A stretch of DNA of 64,000 bases from Jacaranda mimosifolia (GCA_018894105.1 CM032122.1:32147404-32211403); one strand, 5' to 3'. Positions 1 through 12,276 are shown, counted from the stretch's first letter. Numbers and translations are program-made. Notes: generated from the sequence alone by a model not told the origin.

Positions 1-1853
1 GTGGAGGGGGATGGGAGGTGGGGAAAGGTTGGGAGTTAGGGGTATAAAATATTGTTATTTATATATATATATATAAGTATATATGTATATATATAAATTT
101 TATAAAGAAAAAGAAATATATATTTTATACATATGTATGTGTATGTAACATATTTTAAATAATTTTATATACATATATGTATATATAATTTTATATGTAT
201 GGATATATAATTTTATAAATATTAACTAGTGTTTAATTTATATAAATATGTTATATATTTTATAAATATAAAACTATTTAGTTTAGATTAAACAAAAGAA
301 AAAGGAAAGCTTAAGAATATAAAATAAATAAATATATATATATATACGAGGATATTTTTGTCCATACAGTATAAAATTCAATAAATACATGAAAGGAGAC
401 AATGAGTCATATTTTAAAAATATAAGGAGATATTTCAACCTTTTTTTTTTATTACAATAAGATAAATCGACCATTTCACATTTTATATTTTAGAGAGGGT
501 AAAAAAATTTTAGCTCATATTCTGTATAATGCTACTAAACAAAACGTCACTATAGGTGAGGAGGACTCCCAACTAATTTTTAGGCTAAAATTAAGTAAAC
601 AAACATACGACCATTTAGCGTAACTAAAAAACAAAGCCCAAACAAACAAGTAAACAGTGGCCACAAATATAGAAAAGTAGTAGTTAACCAACTTAATTTT
701 GGGCCTTCTAGCAAATTACCGCAAAATAAAAACATGACAAATTTTGATGCTCCTATAAGCCTCATAAAAACAAAGCAGCGGATGAGATTTGAGGTTGTCA
801 CAACCATCGCATGTTATTTTTATCCATTTATTTAGTTTTTGATGAAACTGCCCGATTTCGGCTAACATGCACCAAAACGAGTAAAGAGCTTTATCTATAC
901 GTTGTCAAGCACTTACAAGCAAGCTTTAGTTCAAGTGTTATATTGATAAACTTCTACTGCATAAGCTAATATCAATTCGCTTATCATGAATTTTCTAGTA
1001 CGTGTGATATATCTTAGCCCATTTTGCAAGATTATGAGCAATTTTTTTTATCTAAGGACTTCTACTTATAAGACATAATATTTGAAATAAAAAATTCGAA
1101 TTGCTTTCATCATAAAAAATAGGGTATCATACGATCAACTCATAGTTAAGAATTTGTAATTTTAACTATGAAATTGATATAACTAATTAAATTCGAAGTA
1201 AATGTTCGCAATTAACCTTCACTATGACTAATTGGTAACTGATTATTGTTTTTTTTATATATTATTAATTGTTCTACAAATAATACATAATATTAATGTC
1301 TATAGCAGATCTGTTTGCATTTCTAATCAATACCTAACTTTTTTTGGCAGCGTTGTAATCTTGAGCACCCAAAGCTTCTTCTGCATCACATTTAGTTTGG
1401 ACTAGGCTTAGTTGATCATGAGCGCAGCTTCCAAGAAGTGACTTCCCAAACAATTTTCAATTACTCAAACAGTAAAAAGGAACAAAATAATTTTCAAAAC
1501 CATTGTCATTTTTCCAAACAATTTTCAATACTCAAACAGTAAAAAGGAGCAAAATAATTTGCAAGACCATTGTCAACATATGAAAAGTCACCAACATGTA
1601 GGGCGCCATCAAGATCAAGACCATATTATTTGGTCGCGATGCCAATTCCATTTAATTTTCTGCCTGCCTTGAGTCACCTCCACCACATCCACTCCTTACT
1701 TTCCATTCGTTAAAGTAGCCTGAAATCTTCTAAATTTTCTGGGGGAATTATTTCAGTTTATTTGACAAGTTGCATGAGTAGAGCTATAGAAGTTATAAAC
1801 AAGTAGTCCAGCTATATTTTCTGTCAAAATCTTGCTTCAGAACTGAATCCCAG
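1..1853. other. AT-rich intergenic DNA
   Basis: No supported gene. The first 500 bases are dominated by TA-rich microsatellite-like sequence. A 68-bp tandem duplication lies at about 1446-1580. The region just before 1854 must contain the promoter and 5' UTR of the SEC14-like gene, but no TATA box or transcription start could be placed with confidence. A 75-codon open frame on the minus strand (580-807) has no recognisable family and is treated as chance. Confidence 0.6.
1446..1580. repeat. 68-bp tandem duplication (2 copies)
   Basis: Two adjacent copies starting near 1446 and 1514. Both run from CCAAACAATTTTCAA through CTCAAACAGTAAAAAGG to CCATTGTCA with a handful of substitutions. It lies in the upstream region of the SEC14-like gene, about 0.3 kb before its start codon. 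Confidence 0.85.
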
Positions 1854-4800
1854 ATGGAGGAGATACTGAAAGAAAATGAAAGAAATGGAGTGGTATGCAG
1901 CAATATTGATCAGGAGGAGAAGAAAATTCTTGGCCATATGAGAGGCATAGTTAAAAAGCAAGATCCAGCTTGTAAGGTACCTACATATGCATAGACCCTT
2001 TATTTTCATATTTATGGTTTTTCGTCGAGTGACTAATTGGTCAAATGGTATCACCTTCATACTTGTATATGTGAGGCTCGGGAAATTCCAAACTAACACT
2101 TGGTGTACTTGTGCGCGTGCATACATTTACGATTTTTTATATATGATATATATTCATAGTATTAAACCCCTTCTTAAGATAATTAAGAGGTTGTTTTGTT
2201 AAACTTATTTGAAATACCTTATAAGCTCTTAAATTTTATAAGATGATTTTGCTATATCTTATTTTGAAATAAAAAAAATGTTTGAGGTGTTTGGATAAAA
2301 TAAAATTTTTAAACCTATCTATATGATATTAATAATGATTATTTTATAATTAAATCATTAAAATTAAGGAATTTGTTAAATATCCAAAAAGTTATAAAGT
2401 CGTAATATTTTATTTTAAGAATTTATAAGCTTTTTTCTTAAAAATTCTACCAAAAGATATTTTATAATGCTTACAAGCTCTCAAAACCTCGGATTAATTT
2501 TCTTTATCATTGTAATATCTTTACAAAATTTATCCTTCACAATAATGTGAAGCAAATTATTGAAAACCAAGTTATAGTATTCGGTGGAATGTAATCTGAT
2601 TTAGTTCGAGAGAAAAGTTTTTTGTTTTTCTTAAAAGATTTATGAAAATTTTCATTTGAGTAAACACATACGTCTCAAAAGTATATAGTTAAGGTTGAAA
2701 TGATTGACAGGACATAGATGATCTTACTCTAAGACGATTTCTTCGTGCACGTGATCTTGATGTGGAGAAAGCTTCAGAAATGTTGATGAGATACTTAACA
2801 TGGAGACGAACATTTGTTCCGATGGATTCAATTTCAGCATCAGAGGTTACAAATCAAATAGCACACAACAAAATATTTATGCAAGGAACAGATAAACGAG
2901 GTTGTCCCATCTTAGTTATTTTTGGCAGCAGACATTTTCCCTGCAAAGGAAGCACAGATGAATTCAAACGTGCGGTGTTTTTCTTCCCCTTCTCGTTTTT
3001 TTTGGGTATCAGATTGATTTTCTTGAAGTTCTTTCGATCAAATATTTCTTACACTGGCCGTTCTACTTAATTGTTTAGGTTTTGTGGTGTTCGTTTTGGA
3101 TAAATTATGTTCAAGGTACGATGTTCTGTATTTTTTTTGAAAAAAGTACTTGAAAACTGTTGTAACATGAGTAATTACATAGTGATATACCACAAATGAA
3201 AAGAAAGGCAGAACTATAGTTTGCAGGAATCATCGCCATTCCAATTCCATACAGAATGATATTTATCGTTAATAGGACTTGAGACTTTTCTTAGTACTAA
3301 GTTCAAGATTTGTTGATATATATCAGGATCCCTGCTGGAGAGGAAAAGTTCACCATTATTGGAGATCTTCAAGGGTATGGTTATTCCAATGCAGATGTTC
3401 GCGGATACATTGCGGCCCTTTCTATTTTACAGGTTTAAATAAGATGTATTAGTTTTTAGTTCTTTGCTTATTTTATCATTGTCAAAATTCAAACAGGCAT
3501 TCTTGAAGAATCCAAAATGTTTGCAAGAACTTTTGCATTTCAAAAAGTAAAATGTTTTAAGGAAAATAGAGAGTGATTAATATTTGAAAACCATAATGAA
3601 AAGTAGAAAAGAGGATAAATTTAAGTTTTTGTAGAAAAAGTGGTGGAGCATTCAGTTTTTAACAAAATAACTAATATACCCGTTAAGTTATTAGTACCAA
3701 GGAAAAAATGAGAAACCTTTACAACTCTGGTTTATAGCATAAAGGTTTTTCTAGGTTATGAGATAAAAGGAATTTTTAGAAAGAAAGCAATTCAACTAGA
3801 GTGCATACTAGCATGCTAAGAGGGTGTTTAGGTGAGCTTATAAGCTCCTTAAAATATTTTATAAGATGATTAAGAGCTTATAAATTGATAAAAAGTGTTT
3901 GGTAAATTTTTTTTAAAAAGAGCTTATAAGATCCTAAAATAAAATGTTATGAGCTTATAAGCTTTTTTAAAAAAAGTAAGGAGACCCCAACTTATTTTTA
4001 AAATTTTAATTACACAATTATCATTATTAATATTTTATAAACTCCAATATCTTATTTTATCCAAACACTTCAAAAACTTATTTTAAAAATAAAATTTAAC
4101 ATCTTATAAGCTCTAAAAACATCTTATAAGATATATGAGCTTATAAAATGCTTTATATAAGCTTAGCCAAACACCCTCTAAGTGCCCTCTCTTCCTTGCT
4201 AACCTTCTTTAAGCAGGACCCTTCACTTTAGCACCCACAAACAAATGCGATTTAAGTTTTACTGATAACTGAAAGCGTGAGCAAAATCCATAGTGGACAT
4301 ACATGTTTAAAACAACTTTTAACTATTCATAAAAATATCAAGAAGTTGCCGAAGTTATTCTAAGTTGATTTTTAACTTTTATGGCTTCTTGCTTAATTTT
4401 AGAGAATATAAAATAGAAATGGCTCTTGCATGCACTCCAAAGCAACTTAAAGAACTTCTCATAAGTTATTGCAAACACTCTATGAATAATTCGAATAGAA
4501 TGCTCTTTTACATAACATCCAACTGATCATATAATCTCTCTTATTGCAGGATTATTACCCAGAAAGACTCGGGAAGTTGCTCCTAATCCACGCGCCCTAC
4601 ATCTTCATGGCATTGTGGAAGATTATCTACCCATTTATCGACAAAAATACCAAGAAGAAGGTAAGAATCTTCACTTTCTTGATTCTCAAACATGGTATGC
4701 CTCTTGAGTCGATTGATGATGTCTTGACATGATACAGATAATCTTTGTGGAAAACAAGAAACTGCAGGCCACTCTGCTGGAAGAGATAGATCAAAGCCAG

Positions 4801-4854
4801 CTTCCAGAGATTTATGGAGGAAAACTGCAGCTAGTCCCCATTCAAGATGGCTAG
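1854..4854 (+). CDS. SEC14-like CRAL-TRIO domain phosphatidylinositol/lipid-transfer protein, 6 exons
   Basis: Exons 1854-1976, 2711-2969, 3079-3115, 3327-3432, 4550-4660 and 4738-4854 join in frame through GT-AG introns to give 250 aa, the usual size for single-domain plant SEC14 proteins without a nodulin or GOLD tail. A charged N-terminus (1-41) is followed by the CRAL-TRIO N-terminal helices (about 42-75, with the LRRFLRARDLDVEKA signature) and the lipid-binding CRAL-TRIO fold (about 90-235: IIGDLQGYGYSN, DYYPERLGKLLLIHAPYIF, then the FVENKKL...LPEIYGGKL end). The family binds and exchanges phospholipids at membranes; the ligand here is unknown. Start chosen as the first ATG of an exon whose frame continues exactly into exon 2. 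Intron 1 carries SINE- and MITE-like insertions and intron 4 a complete MITE. An AATAAA at 5205-5210 is a possible poly(A) signal. Confidence 0.92.
2025..2125 (+). mobile_element. tRNA-derived SINE-like copy in intron 1
   Basis: A box A-like TGGTCAAATGG (2038-2048) is followed by a short TA-rich hairpin-like stretch (CATACTTGTATATGTG) and a box B-like GAGGCTCGGGAAATTCC (2072-2088). The same order is found at about 12.0, 24.95 and 51.35 kb, which suggests a dispersed SINE family. Ends and target duplications were not resolved. Confidence 0.5.
2187..2490. mobile_element. Tourist-like MITE, degenerate, in intron 1
   Basis: Starts GAGGTTGTTTTG after TTAA and ends in the inverted CAAAACCTC. The interior is rich in CTTATAAGCTC and AAAATATCTTATAAG words shared with the better-preserved element at 3820-4178. 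The ends match only partly and no clean target duplication is visible. Confidence 0.5.
3820..4178. mobile_element. Tourist/PIF-Harbinger-like MITE (359 bp) in intron 4 of the SEC14-like gene
   Basis: Terminal inverted repeats begin GAGGGTGTTTAGGTGAGCTTA on the left and GAGGGTGTTTGGCTAAGCTTA on the right (reverse complement). The element is flanked by TAA on both sides (3817-3819 and 4179-4181), the 3-bp TTA/TAA duplication expected for PIF/Harbinger MITEs. The interior is palindrome-rich with repeated CTTATAAGCTC words. It has no coding capacity. Confidence 0.85.
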
Positions 4855-6003
4855 CTCAAGGCCCATCTCTAAGTATTTATTTAAGAACAATTTAAGCCCA
4901 CTGGAATAACACATACACAGTTCCTGCTCCCTTTTCTTATTCTGCAAAATATCGAAATAGGATTTATATGAGATGCGAAATACATATACACGAGAACGTC
5001 TCTGTATTTGTATTCTATCAAAACTGAACATCAGTAAAGATGAGAAAGATCATTTCAAAGGCATCATTTGTAGCAGTTGGTTTTCCAGACATCATTCAGG
5101 TTGTCTGGAGTCAGTAAGAGAAGAATAGAATTATACAGCATTAGTTCTGACAGCGGAGCTAAGTCCTACATGCATCCAAGCTGAATCTTTTTAGTTATTT
5201 CATAAATAAAGAACAAAAATAATCAACATTAATCTATACAAAAATAAATATTTCTTAGCATCGTCCCATATTCAGCAGCAAGAATTCCCAAGTTTCATAA
5301 TAGCTTAAAGGGTAGCAAAATTTAGTGCCAAGAAAATAGATCTCTCTACACTTTAAACTATTGCAGCTGCAAAACAAAAGCTATAGCTCATGAGTCATAT
5401 AGTACGGAAATTCATACGAGAATATAAGTGTATTCATGTTCTCGGAATTTGGATCCAGGAATCTTTATGGAAATAGTGAAGTTGTGGGTTTTGCTTCAAG
5501 AACGCACTCGTCTTGAGAGAGTTCTCAAGTTAATTAAAATATCATTCAATGTCTTTTTGGCTATGCTATTTGGTATTTATATTAACTGATTTTTTAGTGG
5601 AACGCCCATTAGACGCGACAGCCATCCCAATAACTCATGTTTTTTTTTTTTTTTCATAATTTTACCTAAATACCCCTAGAGTACAAGTAGGGTATATCAT
5701 GCATAAAAAGCAGTACACTTCAGTACTAAATAGCAATAAGCTTGTCATGATAATGGAAAACTCTTTACTAAACTTGCATGAACTCCTAGCCCGTCACCCA
5801 CTCTACGTCTTCCTATTAATCCTCACCGAAAAGGAATAGTAATCACCTCCAACAAATCAAAACCTACAACACATACAATTTGTTTCCAAGAATATAGATT
5901 GAAGACAGGAAGCATACATATGAAATTGCTGCAGGAGTAGCACTGGCTAGATGTATGACATAGGATTGTGTAGTAAGCCAATCTTAAATCCAGGCACTGC
6001 TGG
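4855..6003. other. 3' regions between convergent SEC14-like and GlyRS genes
   Basis: Convergent intergenic stretch holding the 3' UTRs of both neighbours. A run of T at 5640-5655 and a candidate AATAAA at 5205-5210 (+) are the only notable signals. No additional gene is seen. Confidence 0.6.
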
Positions 6004-9000
6004 TCAAGACGAATGAGTAGGGTATCTCCTGAATATATCAGACCATCTGCTCAGACCATTAGTCACCTCCTTAACCACAGATGCTACCTCGTCCACATCA
6101 ACACGAATCTGCTCCTTGCTGTCTCTTTCGCGGACAGTAACTGAGGTTGTGGAATCGACTGTAATGGCAAAAGGAACTCCAAGTTCATCAGTTCTAGCAT
6201 ATCTCTTTCCTATTGAGTTACCTGCGTAATAATATAACACATATGAATAGCTCGTACCTACATGCCAATTGCCAACTCAAATGTTCATCAAATTAATGAT
6301 AATTCTCTAAAAGAGCCAGCTTTAACCCCCCCCCCCCCCCCCCACAATGGAAATCTAGCCTATTTCAAATCTCTATGTTTCTTTTTCTTTTTCTTTTTTT
6401 TTTTTTTGTGTGTGTGTGATATGAACAAATATTTTACCAATAATAAAAAGAGATTATAGAAGTTTGTAGATAGGTGTCCTACATTCAACAGCCATAAATC
6501 TAGAAGAATCGTCACCTTACCTTTTTTTCCCTCTATTTTCACATCCACTTTTGCCAGTTGAGAGTTTTGGACCTTTACAAGGATGTATAAGGCTATGGGC
6601 TATTCTTTTGAGGAAATACAGTATACATGCATGAGAAAATTCTTCCAATGTGCATACCTGTTATGTCAATCTTGTATGAAATCCCAGAAGCCATCAATGA
6701 CTTGGCAATTTTCCGAGAAACGTCCTCATATTGTTGATTCTGAACCAGAGGAAATACTGCACATTTGATTGGAGCTACCAGCGGAGGGAAACGGAAAACA
6801 TTCAATTGTTCATCACCATCTTTACTAGGCCTTGTATAAAATGAATGCTCATAGAGACAGTATATGATCCTTCCAATCCCAAACGATGGTTCAATAACTG
6901 ATGGTGTGAAAACCCTTTGATGTTCCTTTTTCTTCTCTTTGGAGATTGACACCATATTATTCTTTATAATGACAATTTTGTCAAGAGTACAAGCATGAAA
7001 ATCTGCCTCTCCCTTGGCTTCCAAATTCACTTTCATCTCCATAGCTTCTTTGTCACTCATAGCCTGTTTACAAATTACGATATTGATCAAGAAAATATAT
7101 CTTTTTTACATTCCAAAAATACAAACTTGCTAAGAGGGAGAAACCAATAAAAACAGGAGTAAAAAGATAAAGCAAAAATGAAAACAATACCTTCCGGAAT
7201 GAATTGAAAAAAAAAAAAAAAAAAAGAGGGAAGAACCCACCCCTAAGAAACAGGTTGATTACAATATTATAATGGAATACCTCTAATGCTTCAACCACCA
7301 TCTTATGGTTACCCTTGAAAGCAAGACCCAGCTCCTTCTTGACTGGAGTTATGACAAGTTTCTGAAGAAAAAAACATAATTAGAAAGGAAGTTTGACAGC
7401 TAAGCAGATTATAATAGCCATCAATATGAACAAGTTCCTATAGTGAAAAAGGAGGGAGGGATGAGGAGGTCAATTCCATGCTACTTCAGCAGTATGGCGT
7501 GAGCCTGTCAAGGTGGGTTCTTTAGACGAACATGATATCTTCAATATGCCGGTGTCTTGATCTCAATAACAGTAAAAGAATGTGCCCCAACCTGTGTAAA
7601 CTGAGGGAGGAAGGCGGGGGGGAGGACATACCTCCACTTCTCTCGGTTCTGGAAATTTTTCATATGCCACCAAGGGTACACCACTTCTATCCTACAAAAA
7701 GAGAAGGAAAGAGATTCTCTCACTTGTAGCATGTAACATAGAGAAACATTATCTGTCTCAGCTATATACCGGCTATAGACTATACCGCAAAAATGAAAAA
7801 TAAATCACCAGTCACTTAAACGAACATAAACTCTCATTTATAGAAATGGAATGAAACTTTAAATAGCATAAGCACCATCAAAATATGCAAATTCAACAGA
7901 ATTCTTACCGCATGAGCGTGCAAATCATATGCCGACCTATCAGCAATACCAACACACTCGATCCAACCGTAAGAGCATTCAATTTCAGCATCCCAACAGT
8001 CGGCAGCATAGTGCGCCATCTCATTAGCTAGATGTTGGCGGAAACATAGACGGTCTTTATCAATTCCAAGTTGGGTTAAAAACAAGTAAACTCTCCCAAT
8101 GAAATAACCGAGTGTTTCATTATTGACAATGCCCTGAAACAGAGGATCAGAATTGGTGTTAACAAAGAGACAAAAAAAAATCTAAGGAAGGAGACAGGAA
8201 GAAACTAGAAGCATCTATAGACCAACTTGAGAAACTGCTTCTCCTATAGGTATTCTCCTTGCCGATCGTCCAGACATCTGGTCTTCTCTTGGAAGCATCA
8301 AAAGTTCCAACTTCGAAACTTCCGAAAATTTAGGGTGGGACTTGTCCTCAGGATCCACAAAGTGTTCAATCTCAGCCAGCGTAAATTCACGGACCCTTAA
8401 AAGGCCTTGTCGTGGAGAGATCTGCAAAGTTCATGCGTATAATAAAGCATAAATTTGCAATGTGCCTGGAATTTGAGAAGAAAAATTATAATATGTGCAG
8501 CAAAAAATAACAGGAGATTGTAGTTGTGTAGCATATAAATCACAGGAGCTTGTAAATTTGCTGGCATTTCATAGAAAATTAGCAATCAAAAAATTAAAAA
8601 AAAAAAATTATGCTCCAATAGAAGTCTTAACTTACACAGAACTTTTCTGAGGCAAGACTTTCTTTCATTGTCATGATAACTAACTTTTCATCCACATCAT
8701 TCCATTTTGCCTCTAGTTTGTAGCTTGTCAAAACTTAAACCTATTCTGCAGGTCCACTGAGGGCCAGCTGATATCGTTTTTGCTTGAAGAATTTATACAT
8801 TACCAAGCATTTTTCATCCATTTGATGCTCAGTTAAGAAACATTTCCAGCAGACATTTTCAACGTGAAAAGAATACTGAGCAAAATAAAGAAACAAAAAG
8901 TAGAGAACACCAAAAATAGCTTTGCATGGTTTGAGCTAAAAGGTATTTCTAAGATATCGTGTTTTCAAATATTTCTACACATAAGTTACAAGCTAGTTAT

Positions 9001-10857
9001 ACCTAAAGACGAAGTTGCTACACATGAAATGGATATCAAAAGCATCTTTTGTAGGGGTCAATCTAAGAAATTAACAGCCATTTCAGTCAGTTGCTCAACG
9101 TTTACATTCTTGAGGTCCCATCAATACTGCAAAAACTATTGTTTTAAGTAGATTATTCAACCTTCTATCTTCAACAAGAGATAGCAAGTCATATAACCAT
9201 CTCAATTCAAGTTGTACATCTGATTTTGTGATTACTCAAAAGTCAAACCTTTAAATGCATGCAACAAAGTAATCATTATAATAGCATACTAGACCTCATT
9301 TCGGAATGCTTGACCAATCTGTGCAGCTGCAAAAGGAAGCTTGTTGCCATTATAGTAGTATAAGTCCTTAAAGTTCACAAAAATACCTTGAGCAGTCTCA
9401 GGACGCATGTACCTACAGAAAATTAGACTTCAAAAATGAATTGAAGAAAAAGGGTAACCATACGGAGACTATGAAATTAGTGGTAAAGCAAAAAATCATA
9501 CTTCTAACTGCAAATGTCAGTCTCACCCGGGGCTCGACCCAGATGGCCCAATTGATGTCTGAAACATGAGATTGAAAGGATAGGGGTCAGAGAGAGTATT
9601 CTTTGTATCTGGAGTGCTAATGCCATATTCCTTGATCTTTGCACCAAGTTCCTCTGTAGAGAGGTCGTCCAAAACAGCAAGAACATGCCTCAGTTCTGCT
9701 GCCTTCTCGGCACTAAGATTATGGTCTTTCTCAAGCTTGTCTTTGCAAAAATCCTTGAGCAAATGATCTGCTCGGTAACAGTTTCCAGTCTTTTTGTCTT
9801 TAACCATAAGGTCAGTGAACTTATCAACATGACCCGATGCCTTCAGTACAATCTCAGGTGTAACACAAGGGCAATCAATTTCTAACATGTTCTCTTCAAG
9901 TACAAAATGCTGAAAAAATTAAAACAGTTTTGAACAGAAACATCAGCTGTAGACAGTGGAACAAGAGATGTGATTAAATCAAATCCATCAAACACACTAA
10001 CAGAAAAAAAAAAGAATTTTATTAACTCAGCAAATGAATAGAAAATAATTTTAGTAAGTCAGCAAATGATTGTTGCCATAAAATCAATTCAATTAGCTTC
10101 AATCCCAGTAACACTATCCAACACTACATGTAATAAAGTTGGTATACCCAAACAGAAAAACTGAAAATTCTAGTACAACTATTAAGCCATCATACACATC
10201 TACAAATGCACATTTTTATGTGGGAGTACCAAGGGTTGTTGCATTATATGTTCTATGATCAAAACTACAATCCCAATAAATCACCATTGAAGCAGTAAAA
10301 AACGAATCAACCACTATATCTACAGCTGAAGAGGAAAAATCTACTCAAATCTCATTCTTTAATCTTTATAACTGTCTGCATGTGCACTCTGTCATCCCAT
10401 AGCCAATAGCTAGCTCAAACAAAATGCTATTATAAAAAGTAATCTTTGTAATAGTTACTGAAACCAAACCCCGGCTTCACAATGCAAGACCGACAATTTT
10501 AACATCTACAAAATTAAATCAACAAAATAACAATGTTTTCCAGAAAACTATCTGAGGATAAAACCATTGCAACTAAAAACATAGATGTAATCAATTCAGC
10601 ACCAAAAGAAACACAAAAATTCCAATCCTAATTCTGTGCTTTAATAAACTTAACAATATAAATTGAAATCTGCTGACCTTACGCCAGAAAGTTAGGACAT
10701 TGGCCTTGATGGTGCATCCAGGAGGGCCATAATCATAAAGCCCAGCAAAGCCACCATAGATCTTGAAGGAAGGGATGTAAAACAGGCGGCGTTCGAGGGT
10801 GTTCACAATGGCTTGCCGGAATTCCTCCCTCTTCCGGGATTCTTGCTCTGCGTTCAA
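6004..10857 (-). CDS. GlyRS: Glycyl-tRNA synthetase, distal tandem copy; no ATG start (TTG in its place)
   Basis: Nine exons on the minus strand: 10857-10678, 9909-9527, 9412-9295, 8421-8227, 8133-7909, 7691-7632, 7361-7281, 7063-6658, 6221-6004. All have GT-AG introns and join in frame to 621 codons, each exon exactly as long as in the copy at 27-33 kb. The enzyme attaches glycine to tRNA-Gly. Class II signatures are intact: YGPPG in exon 1, motif 2 FRNE (about 224-227), motif 3 GIGR (about 476-479), then the anticodon-binding domain (about 510-610). The key oddity is that the codon aligned with the other copy's start is TTG (10857-10855), an in-frame TAA lies two codons upstream, and exon 1 has no other ATG. 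R322 of the sister is Cys here. It is either non-AUG initiated, started from an unseen upstream exon, or a young pseudogene; coding frames remain clean. Confidence 0.85.
6326..6343. repeat. Poly-C run (18 C)
   Basis: Homopolymer of 18 C in the last intron of the distal GlyRS copy, with a T-rich run and a (GT)n tract just after it (6378-6418). Length is likely polymorphic or uncertain in the assembly. Confidence 0.9.
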
Positions 10858-11843
10858 ATTTTAAGCACAGAGGTTGGGGGGAGTGGGGAATCTAGAGCCC
10901 TCAGTCACCAATTTCATCTAGATAATTCTCAATACCAGAAGGATAAGATTAAACCTACATGCCACACTATGTATAACAAATGGAAATATGCAATAATACA
11001 AATGTTCATCTAATCAAAAACAATTTACTTCAAAAAAAGGTTAGAGTTAAAATCATATAGCATTGCTAATAAGATACTAACAACTATGGCACATGACATA
11101 AAAATAATCCCATATTTGGCAGCCGCAAAAATTGAGCTTAACAGTCTTTCTCTCCTACTCCACTACAAAATGCCCTTTTTCAAAGAGATGATAAACAAAT
11201 TTGCAAAGCTACCAAAAAAAAAAAAAAAAAAAAAAAAAAAAACAAGAAGTTGTAATGCAAGAACATTTAAACCACAAAGAATGCATACGAAAACAACCAC
11301 CACGAAAAAGAATGGAAATTCAGTAAAAGGGGAGGCAAATAACCTGCTAATGAACAAAGGGTTTGCAGTGAATAAACAGTTGAATAAGGTTTCTTGGTGA
11401 AAAACACAGTGTGTCTCTGAAATGTTGGCCATAGAGAAAATACCCTTCTCTTCAAGACCTCCATTTCTTACCATTTACTAGTATTTATTACACAACCAGG
11501 CTTTCCAGCATCTCTTCCGCCAACCCTTAGCAAAACATGGTACTATTTGCCACTGTCTGTTCTTTTGCTTCAAGTAGGTGTTGTCAATGGGTTGGGATTG
11601 GTGTTTTGCTGCTCAAAATGATGGAAGAACCTGTGATTTGGGTCAAATTTGAAATTGAGCCCTTTAAGGTTGTGATTTGGTTGAAAATTTTCAGGCCGCA
11701 AAGAATTTAAATCATAATAGTAACTTGTTGAATTCTTTTGAATAATTTTAATTAGATATTTTTAAGAATCTTAATATTCATTTTGAATTATTTTTTATAT
11801 TTTTATGATAGATTTCAACGAAAAACGTTTAAATTTAAATCTC

Positions 11844-11961
11844 AAACCTCACACATATAAATGTAAGAATAATGTTACTCAATTAATTAATAGTAATAAT
11901 TTAAACCTCACACATATAAATGTAAGAATAATGTTACTCAATTAATTAATCAGTAATAATA
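11844..11961. repeat. 59-bp tandem duplication (2 copies)
   Basis: AAACCTCACACATATAAATG through GTTACTCAATTAATTAAT occurs twice, starting near 11844 and 11903, nearly identical. Confidence 0.9.
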
Positions 11962-12062
11962 TTTTTTTTATACACACGCACATTAGGAATTCGTAAAGAC
12001 TCGAATTTCTAACCTTCCACATTATGTGGAAGACTTATACCGTTGAGCCACAAGCCACTCAC
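11962..12062 (-). mobile_element. tRNA-derived SINE-like copy
   Basis: On the minus strand a good Pol III box A (TGGCTCAACGG, 12050-12040) is followed by a perfect short hairpin (CTTCCACATAATGTGGAAG) and a box B-like AATTCGAGTC (about 12008-11998). It then runs into a TGCGTGTGTATA tail. The layout matches the copies at about 2.0, 25.0 and 51.3 kb. It is too short and lacks the acceptor stem needed for a real tRNA gene. Confidence 0.6.
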
Positions 12063-12152
12063 CTCATCAATAATTAAATGTTTAGATTAATTAAAAGCAT
12101 CCTTTTGTAAAAAAAATTCTTTCTTCTTTTTTCCTATTACTTATCGACTAGG

Positions 12153-12161
12153 TTGGTTTAA
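12153..12161. repeat. Target-site duplication, left (TTGGTTTAA)
   Basis: The 9-bp TTGGTTTAA is repeated perfectly at 18828-18836, directly outside the inverted repeats of the Mutator-like element. Nine bases is the diagnostic duplication length for Mutator/MULE insertions. Confidence 0.9.
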
Positions 12162-12276
12162 CGGTTAATTAGAAAAAAATCCCTAATCCTACTTTCATTT
12201 TAGTGATCAGTCCCCATTTGAATTTTTACACACTAAACTCCCTACTTTTTCACAAAACTTAGAAATCACTCCCCAT
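12162..12276 (+). repeat. MULE left terminal inverted repeat
   Basis: Pairs gap-free with 18713-18827 in reverse complement. The outermost 40 bases are more diverged; the inner part from GTGATCA onward is clearly conserved (ACTCCCTA, TTAGAAATCACTCCCC versus TTAGAGATCACTCCCC). Confidence 0.88.

Larger units (their letters stand above)
10858..12161. other. Region upstream of the distal GlyRS copy
   Basis: No gene is recognisable. It holds a long poly-A run (11213-11242), a 59-bp tandem duplication (11844-11961) and a SINE-like copy on the minus strand (about 11962-12062). The promoter of the distal GlyRS copy, if still active, must lie here, but unlike the sister copy no TATAAAT-like motif sits directly upstream of the start position. 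Confidence 0.55.

Noticed and set aside
580..807. 75-codon minus-strand frame with hydrophobic stretches
   Set aside because: No family resemblance, no partner exons, AT-rich surroundings; consistent with a chance frame.
6593..7090. Separate 165-aa gene on the minus strand
   Set aside because: It is exon 8 of the distal GlyRS copy read through into its flanking introns; the equivalent frame at 28297-28755 is exon 8 of the other copy.
12030..12060. Possible tRNA gene (box A-like TGGCTCAACGG on the minus strand)
   Set aside because: No acceptor stem or canonical anticodon arm can be folded and box B is degenerate; treated as a SINE-like copy.
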